From positions 1 to 9,321 of the forward strand of contig JAGGWO010000040.1 in assembly GCA_021157485.1 (NCBI GenBank): 9,321 nt of DNA, given 5' to 3'. Position 1 is the first letter of the stretch. Every line of letters starts with the position of its first letter. Shown piece after piece: positions 6,841 to 9,321 of the stretch. Source of the DNA: Sulfurimonas sp. GTDB taxonomy: Bacteria > Campylobacterota > Campylobacteria > Campylobacterales > Sulfurimonadaceae. Below the pieces are notes generated by a model. That model was not told the origin of the DNA. It worked only from the letters and a program-made list of their open reading frames with translations, and made no database searches. Both the position numbers and the translations under genes were made by a program.

Positions 6841-6915
6841 CGTATAAAAGAAATATAAATTTTACAAAGATTGTTAAATGTGTGTGGCTTAAGTTGGAGT
6901 TTTGCTTTTGTTAGA

Positions 6916-6921
6916 TACAAT
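6916..6921 (+). promoter_or_regulatory. Proximal promoter -10 box for rpmB
   Basis: TACAAT lies in TTGTTAGATACAATTC, with a poor TTGGAG match 16 bp upstream. The predicted start near 6928 gives a leader of about 29 bases containing AAGGAG (6944-6949), seven bases before the rpmB ATG. Spacing and form suit a strong housekeeping promoter for a ribosomal protein gene. Confidence 0.6.
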
Positions 6922-6956
6922 TCGCAACTTTAAAACCTAATATAAGGAGTCTCATT

Positions 6957-7145
6957 ATGGCAAGAAGATGTGCTATCAGTGGCAAAGGCCCAATGAGCGG
7001 GAACAATGTTTCTCATGCTAAAAACAGAACAAAGCGTCGTTTTTTATTAAACCTAAGAACTGTGCGTATCACATTAGAAGATGGTACTACAAAGAAAATT
7101 AAAATTTCTGCAAGAGAGTTACGCACACTTAAGAAAAATTCGTAA
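6957..7145 (+). CDS. rpmB: 50S ribosomal protein L28
   Basis: L28 is a small basic protein of the large ribosomal subunit. The 62-residue product begins with the family signature [20 protein letters not shown] and continues with [12 protein letters not shown], then the RVITLEDGT-like strand region ([11 protein letters not shown]) and a lysine- and arginine-rich end. The length is typical of short bacterial L28 proteins. Only one cysteine (Cys5) is present, so the zinc-ribbon form is excluded. An excellent AAGGAG seven bases before the ATG, and a promoter close upstream, fit high expression. The L33 gene (rpmG), which accompanies rpmB in many bacteria, is absent; a potassium channel gene follows after 17 bp instead. 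From memory the same rpmB-channel adjacency occurs in Helicobacter pylori. Confidence 0.97.
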   Translation: MARRCAISGKGPMSGNNVSHAKNRTKRRFLLNLRTVRITLEDGTTKKIKISARELRTLKKNS

Positions 7146-7151
7146 AGAATT

Positions 7152-7156
7152 AGGGA
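7152..7156 (+). promoter_or_regulatory. Ribosome binding site fixing the TTG start of the potassium channel gene
   Basis: AGGGA lies in the 17-bp gap after rpmB and ends six bases before the TTG at 7163. The next in-frame ATG (residue 45) is inside the first membrane helix, so the TTG start is strongly preferred. Confidence 0.7.
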
Positions 7157-7162
7157 ATTGAT

Positions 7163-8293
7163 TTGAATCTTTCACAAAGGATTCGTAAATTCTTAAATTG
7201 GGAGACTGCTCCCAAACCCGATATAAAACTTCTACCTGAAGTTTATTCTCACCTCAAAGCATTTCGTTTACCTCTGATTTTAACTGTACTCACTATGATG
7301 GTTGGTACTGTTGGTTATGTAATTATCGATGATTTTACACTCATGGATGCTATTTATCAAACTGGTATTACATTTACTACTGTAGGATTTGGTGAAATTG
7401 CACCAATATCAAATACAGGAAGAATTTTCACCATCACTCTCATTATTGCTGGATTTGCAGTTTTTTCAAGTGCTGTTGGTATCTTAGTTGCAGAGTTAAA
7501 CAGAGGGAATATAGTTGCTATATTAAAGGAGCGAAGAATGTTATATAAGATTGCGAGACTTAAAAAACATTTTGTTGTCTGTTATCATAATGAATATACA
7601 ATTGAAGTGACACAACAGTTAAGAGCGAATCATATACCGTTTGTTGTTATAGATCCAAGACCTGAGATACATGAGTGGGCTACAGAGCATAAGTATCCAA
7701 ACTTTTTACAAGCAGAACCACATGCAGAGCTTGCTATGCTTAAAGCACATCTCTCATCTGCTAAAGGTCTTATAACACTCTCTAATTCTATTGCAGATAA
7801 TATCGCTCTAATTGCTTCTGTAAGACTTTTTGAAAAAGAGCATGATTTACCTCGTCCATATTATGTGATTTCAGCTGCTGAAAGTATGAGTGATGTTGAA
7901 AAATTGAAAAAACTTGGAGCAGATACAGTGGTTTCTCCTACTAAAATCACAGCTCAAAGAATTAGTGCAATGGCAGCTAGACCAGATATGGAAAACCTTT
8001 TAGAAGAGTTTTTATATCAGAGTGATAATCCTTTAGATATGGAAGATATAGTTATTCCTAAATATAGTTGGGCAGTACTAAAAAAACTTAAAGAGACACA
8101 TGTACGTCAAATAACTAACTGTTCTATAGTCGGCATTACAAAAAAAGATGGTAAGTTTATGAGTATGCCAAAGGGTGATGTATTAGTTACTAGTGAATGT
8201 AAACTTTTAGTTATTGGAACACATGATGGTATTAAAATGACAAGAGATATTTTAAGAAGAAGAGAGAAGCCTAAGGAGCTGAAATTTGTATAA
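7163..8293 (+). CDS. kch: Two-TM potassium channel with RCK/TrkA-like domain
   Basis: This is a probable inner-membrane K+ channel of the MthK/Kch type, working as a tetramer. The 376 residues comprise a short cytosolic N-terminus, TM1 (about 36-55), a pore helix (60-72), the selectivity filter TVGFGE (73-78, a common variant of TVGYGD), TM2 (about 86-110), an RCK (TrkA-N) Rossmann domain (136-260) and a TrkA-C-like end (about 285-360) with [12 protein letters not shown]. The first Rossmann strand and loop reads [14 protein letters not shown], where RCK domains normally have a GxGxxG-type loop, so dinucleotide binding is doubtful although Asp164 after the second strand remains. K+ selectivity is inferred from the filter; the gating ligand is unknown. 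The gene lies between rpmB and argJ on one strand with a 17-bp gap before and an 8-bp overlap after, so it is likely co-transcribed with both. Confidence 0.9.
   Translation: MNLSQRIRKFLNWETAPKPDIKLLPEVYSHLKAFRLPLILTVLTMMVGTVGYVIIDDFTLMDAIYQTGITFTTVGFGEIAPISNTGRIFTITLIIAGFAVFSSAVGILVAELNRGNIVAILKERRMLYKIARLKKHFVVCYHNEYTIEVTQQLRANHIPFVVIDPRPEIHEWATEHKYPNFLQAEPHAELAMLKAHLSSAKGLITLSNSIADNIALIASVRLFEKEHDLPRPYYVISAAESMSDVEKLKKLGADTVVSPTKITAQRISAMAARPDMENLLEEFLYQSDNPLDMEDIVIPKYSWAVLKKLKETHVRQITNCSIVGITKKDGKFMSMPKGDVLVTSECKLLVIGTHDGIKMTRDILRRREKPKELKFV
8273..8278 (+). promoter_or_regulatory. Ribosome binding site for argJ inside the end of kch
   Basis: AAGGAG lies within the last codons of the channel gene and ends seven bases before the TTG at 8286. 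It identifies TTG as the argJ start even though it lies eight bases inside kch. Confidence 0.8.
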
Positions 8294-9321
8294 GATAGTA
8301 CAAACTACTGGCGGAGTATGTGCAAGTGAAGGTTTTTTTGCAGATGGTGTGAGTGCTGGACTCAAACCTGAAAATGCAAAAGATATGGCATTTATATATA
8401 GTGAAAAAGAGTGTGAAATAGCATCAGTTTTTACTACAAACAAAATGACAGCTGCACCAATAAGACACTTCAAAGCTAAGGGTGATTTTAAAACAAACTT
8501 TGTTCTTATAAATTCTAAAAATGCAAATGCGATGACTGGTAGTGCAGGAGTCCAAGATATCGATGATATTTTATCAACTCTTCCAAGTAACACTCTCAAT
8601 CCACTTATGAGTTCTACTGGTGTAATTGGTGTTAGACTTCCAAAGCAGAAGATTATAGCTGGTGCAAAACTTTTTGATTTTTCTAAAAGAGACTCTTCTT
8701 CAGCGTCAAAAGCGATCATGACAACTGATACATTTGCCAAAGAGATAGCACTTGAGATTAAACTTGATGATGGAAGTAGTTTTTCTATTGGGGCAATTGC
8801 AAAAGGTGCGGGGATGATTAATCCTGCAATGGCAACAATGCTCTGTTTTATTACTACTGATGCAGACGTTAGCAAGCAGGAGATGCAAGAGATTTTAGAT
8901 GAAACTACTCTCACAACTTTTAATGCAGCGAGTGTTGATGGAGATACATCAACAAACGATACTGTAATGCTTCTCTCTAACGCAACAAGTGGAGCTTATA
9001 ATAAGGCTGCGTTTAAAGAGGCTCTTCATACTATCATGCACTTTTTAGCTTTAGAGATGGTAAGAGATGGCGAGGGTGCAACAAAACTTGTAACATACAA
9101 GATAACAGGTGCTAAAGATGATAGAGAAGCTGAGACAGTTGCAAAAGCACTTTCAGACTCTCTTCTTGTAAAAACAGCACTTTTTGGTGAAGACCCAAAC
9201 TGGGGAAGAATCGCTTCAACAGTTGGTGCAAGTGGTGCTGAGTGTAGTGAAGAGACACTTAAAATATCATTTGATAATCTCTGCGTTTATGATTGTGGTG
9301 AGTTATATTTTGATTCAGAGA
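8286..9321 (+). CDS. argJ: ArgJ, glutamate N-acetyltransferase (3' end outside window)
   Basis: ArgJ recycles the acetyl group of N-acetylornithine onto glutamate, releasing ornithine, and in bifunctional forms also makes N-acetylglutamate from acetyl-CoA, in the cyclic arginine pathway. There are 345 codons open to the window edge, against a normal length near 400, so roughly 50 residues are missing. Key features are visible: the oxyanion-hole segment [11 protein letters not shown] (109-119), KAIMTTDTF (142-150), and the self-cleavage region [14 protein letters not shown] (173-186), with the predicted cut between Ala183 and Thr184, Thr184 becoming the N-terminal nucleophile of the beta chain. 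[10 protein letters not shown] (301-310) is the other family signature. The cleavage motif has PAM where PNM is usual. The start is TTG, overlapping kch by 8 bp in another frame, with AAGGAG correctly spaced. Sequence alone does not show whether the enzyme is mono- or bifunctional. Confidence 0.95.
   Translation, partial: MYKIVQTTGGVCASEGFFADGVSAGLKPENAKDMAFIYSEKECEIASVFTTNKMTAAPIRHFKAKGDFKTNFVLINSKNANAMTGSAGVQDIDDILSTLPSNTLNPLMSSTGVIGVRLPKQKIIAGAKLFDFSKRDSSSASKAIMTTDTFAKEIALEIKLDDGSSFSIGAIAKGAGMINPAMATMLCFITTDADVSKQEMQEILDETTLTTFNAASVDGDTSTNDTVMLLSNATSGAYNKAAFKEALHTIMHFLALEMVRDGEGATKLVTYKITGAKDDREAETVAKALSDSLLVKTALFGEDPNWGRIASTVGASGAECSEETLKISFDNLCVYDCGELYFDSE

Noticed and set aside
6886..6905. 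Possible sigma-54 promoter (TGGC ... TTGC) before rpmB
   Set aside because: The GG and GC pairs are 16 or 6 bases apart, not the required 10, so the element does not fit.
7137..7151. AATTC/GAATT inverted repeat at the end of rpmB as a terminator
   Set aside because: Only 5 AT-rich base pairs and no T-run; the next gene follows after 17 bp and is probably co-transcribed.
8252..8914. Long minus-strand open frame opposite argJ, and a shorter one at 8706-8888
   Set aside because: The plus strand encodes ArgJ with all family motifs. The antisense products resemble no family and merely reflect codon bias of argJ.
1..9321. Mobile elements, CRISPR arrays, tRNA or rRNA genes, riboswitches
   Set aside because: No transposase or integrase, no spaced direct repeats, no RNA gene signatures seen; all sizeable stretches are accounted for by protein genes, and the longest gap is 168 bp.

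Overview
The window is 9.3 kb of AT-rich, densely packed bacterial chromosome with 11 protein genes, the last one cut by the window edge. Protein sequences, the acpP-fabF-accA order, the rpmB-kch pairing, frequent TTG starts and TATAAT-type -10 boxes with little sign of a -35 all suggest Campylobacterota, probably a free-living Sulfurimonas/Sulfuricurvum-like organism. That placement is inference from recognised families; no database search was run. There is no sign of mobile elements, CRISPR, tRNA or rRNA, and the window looks like core genome.

Layout: (1) Positions 1-2513, plus strand: a fatty-acid synthesis block of acyl carrier protein (acpP), beta-ketoacyl-ACP synthase II (fabF) and acetyl-CoA carboxylase carboxyltransferase alpha (accA). 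AccA helps make malonyl-CoA, AcpP carries the growing chain and FabF elongates it. (2) Positions 2508-2530: a perfect hairpin that contains the stop codons of both converging genes and probably terminates transcription in both directions. (3) Positions 2517-6788, minus strand, transcribed right to left: an HDOD-domain protein and a STAS/pseudo-receiver/STAS/CheX-like protein joined by an ATGA overlap, then rpe, trpF and a DEDDh exonuclease, which are joined by overlaps and have their own promoter in front of rpe. (4) Positions 6789-6956: a 168-bp divergent promoter region. (5) Positions 6957-9321, plus strand: rpmB (ribosomal protein L28), a two-TM potassium channel with an RCK-like domain, and argJ (arginine biosynthesis), which overlaps the channel gene by 8 bp.

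Most of the window is housekeeping: lipid, pentose phosphate, tryptophan and arginine metabolism, a ribosomal protein and ion transport. The least ordinary part is the HDOD plus STAS-REC-STAS-CheX pair at 4594-6788. It looks like a compact signalling module built largely from domains that have lost their usual catalytic or phosphoacceptor residues, attached to a CheX-type phosphatase domain whose E-x-x-N motif is intact. The potassium channel is a second point of interest, because its regulatory Rossmann domain lacks the usual glycine-rich nucleotide-binding loop.
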